A stretch of DNA of 64,000 nucleotides from Promethearchaeota archaeon (GTDB lineage Archaea > Asgardarchaeota > Lokiarchaeia > Sigyniarchaeales > SOKP01), in NCBI GenBank assembly GCA_016839705.1, contig JAEOTR010000048.1, positions 24,779-88,778 of the forward strand. Direction: 5' to 3'. This document shows positions 63,552 to 64,000 of the stretch, piece after piece. Each line of letters opens with the position of its first letter. Position 1 is the first letter of the stretch. The translations under genes and the position numbers were made by a program. The notes beneath the pieces were generated by a model. The model was not told the origin of the DNA. It worked only from the letters and a program-made list of their open reading frames with translations, and made no database searches.

Positions 63552-64000
63552 ATGAACAGTAAAGATAGAGTCTGGTCCGCATTAAATTTAGAAACTGTTG
63601 ATAGGATTCCAATACATGCTGTTGCTGTAGATGGAAATATTTGTGATGAAGTACTTGGAAAACCACCTAGGACAGCGTTCGATATCTTTGATGAATTTGA
63701 GGACCAATATCCCACTGATTGGATTGAGCGGGTTAACAATATAATAGCAGAAATAGAAATTAACGTCTTTTCACGGTCAATGGAAACTGCAGCAGCAATA
63801 GGCTATGATACGTGTGGAGTTGGGTATATCCCATTTAAATTTGAGAGTAAGGAAAAAATGACGGATATTTTTGGACGAGTTTACAAAATAATGAATGATC
63901 ATGGTCATATTTTTCCATATTATATTGATGGATTGATTAAAAATCAGCAAGATTGGGAAAACTTTCCAAAACCTGATATACCTGAAATCTACAAACGAGC
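63552..64000 (+). CDS. Uroporphyrinogen decarboxylase-like methyltransferase, N-terminal part
   Basis: Frame from an ATG at 63552 open to the window edge, 149 codons (MNSKDRVWSALNLETVDRIP, then IHAVAVDGNICDEVLG). S/T-K/S-D/E-R-V-x3-L-N-x-E-x2-D-R-I/V-P is the usual start of URO-D superfamily proteins, including the MtaA/CmuA methyl-corrinoid methyltransferases. Heme synthesis is less likely, as no other heme gene is near; a methyl-group transfer role is more likely in an archaeon. The C-terminal half lies outside the window. Confidence 0.78.
   Translation, partial: MNSKDRVWSALNLETVDRIPIHAVAVDGNICDEVLGKPPRTAFDIFDEFEDQYPTDWIERVNNIIAEIEINVFSRSMETAAAIGYDTCGVGYIPFKFESKEKMTDIFGRVYKIMNDHGHIFPYYIDGLIKNQQDWENFPKPDIPEIYKR

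Noticed and set aside
1-64000. tRNA, rRNA, CRISPR array or insertion sequence
   Set aside because: No GC-rich cloverleaf-like islands, no regularly spaced repeats and no transposase frames were seen. A covariance-model scan would settle the RNA question.

Overview
The window is AT-rich archaeal DNA (roughly 30% G+C by eye) and almost certainly comes from an Asgard archaeon, most likely of the Lokiarchaeia (Promethearchaeia) type. The reasons are a full-length actin-related protein, a longin domain fused to an Arf-like GTPase fold, a surface receptor whose cytoplasmic tail looks like a longin domain, a proline-rich actin-regulator-like protein, and a surface protein with an IPGYE C-terminal anchor of the kind seen in Lokiarchaeal exported proteins. 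These sit among ordinary archaeal genes: TFB, archaeal lipid synthesis, a tungsten aldehyde oxidoreductase and F420-type luciferase-like oxidoreductases. No rRNA, tRNA, CRISPR array or insertion sequence was recognised.

Layout. 1-1106: two tandem NIPSNAP-like genes, the first cut by the window edge. 1238-6949: five Asgard-type genes of unknown role, including a HEAT-repeat/coiled-coil protein with an internal duplication and a longin + degenerate GTPase fusion. 7105-17765: housekeeping genes (M32 carboxypeptidase, CDP-alcohol phosphatidyltransferase, PurD, HEAT protein, HAD hydrolase), a five-PAS histidine kinase and a type IA topoisomerase. 17812-21986: a possible cytoskeletal locus with a winged-helix regulator behind palindromic and repeated sites, the actin-related protein, a membrane protein, the proline-rich protein and a small ORF. 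22037-32764: a phosphoribosyltransferase, a repeat-containing surface protein, an ABC-2-like permease overlapping a membrane metallophosphoesterase, a split SLC41/MgtE-like transporter with its PhoU/TrkA-C partner, a SET-domain protein, endonuclease IV and a MESH1-like HD hydrolase.

32770-49758: an aldehyde ferredoxin oxidoreductase, TFB and nearby a strongly divergent TFB/cyclin-box paralogue, two large P-type ATPases with unusual M4 motifs flanking a C_GCAxxG_C_C protein, tandem GNAT acetyltransferases, two divergent F420-type LLM oxidoreductases and an acyl-CoA synthetase. 49978-53742 is the 1254-residue receptor-like protein. It is flanked by 42-bp direct repeats that are remnants of a DUF362 gene. 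53743-60665 holds gene relics (DUF362, histone-deacetylase-like, possible methyltransferase, KBL) among intact genes. The intact TDH and KBL genes there make up the threonine-to-glycine pathway. 60666-64000 holds a pyruvate-kinase-C-like protein, an anchored exported protein, a GPH-type transporter and the start of a uroporphyrinogen decarboxylase-like gene.

The most promising undescribed biology is (a) the actin/proline-rich locus, (b) the longin proteins: a soluble longin-pseudoGTPase and a transmembrane receptor with a longin tail, and (c) the divergent TFB and P-type ATPase subfamilies. All functional statements rest on motif reading by eye. No database search was run.
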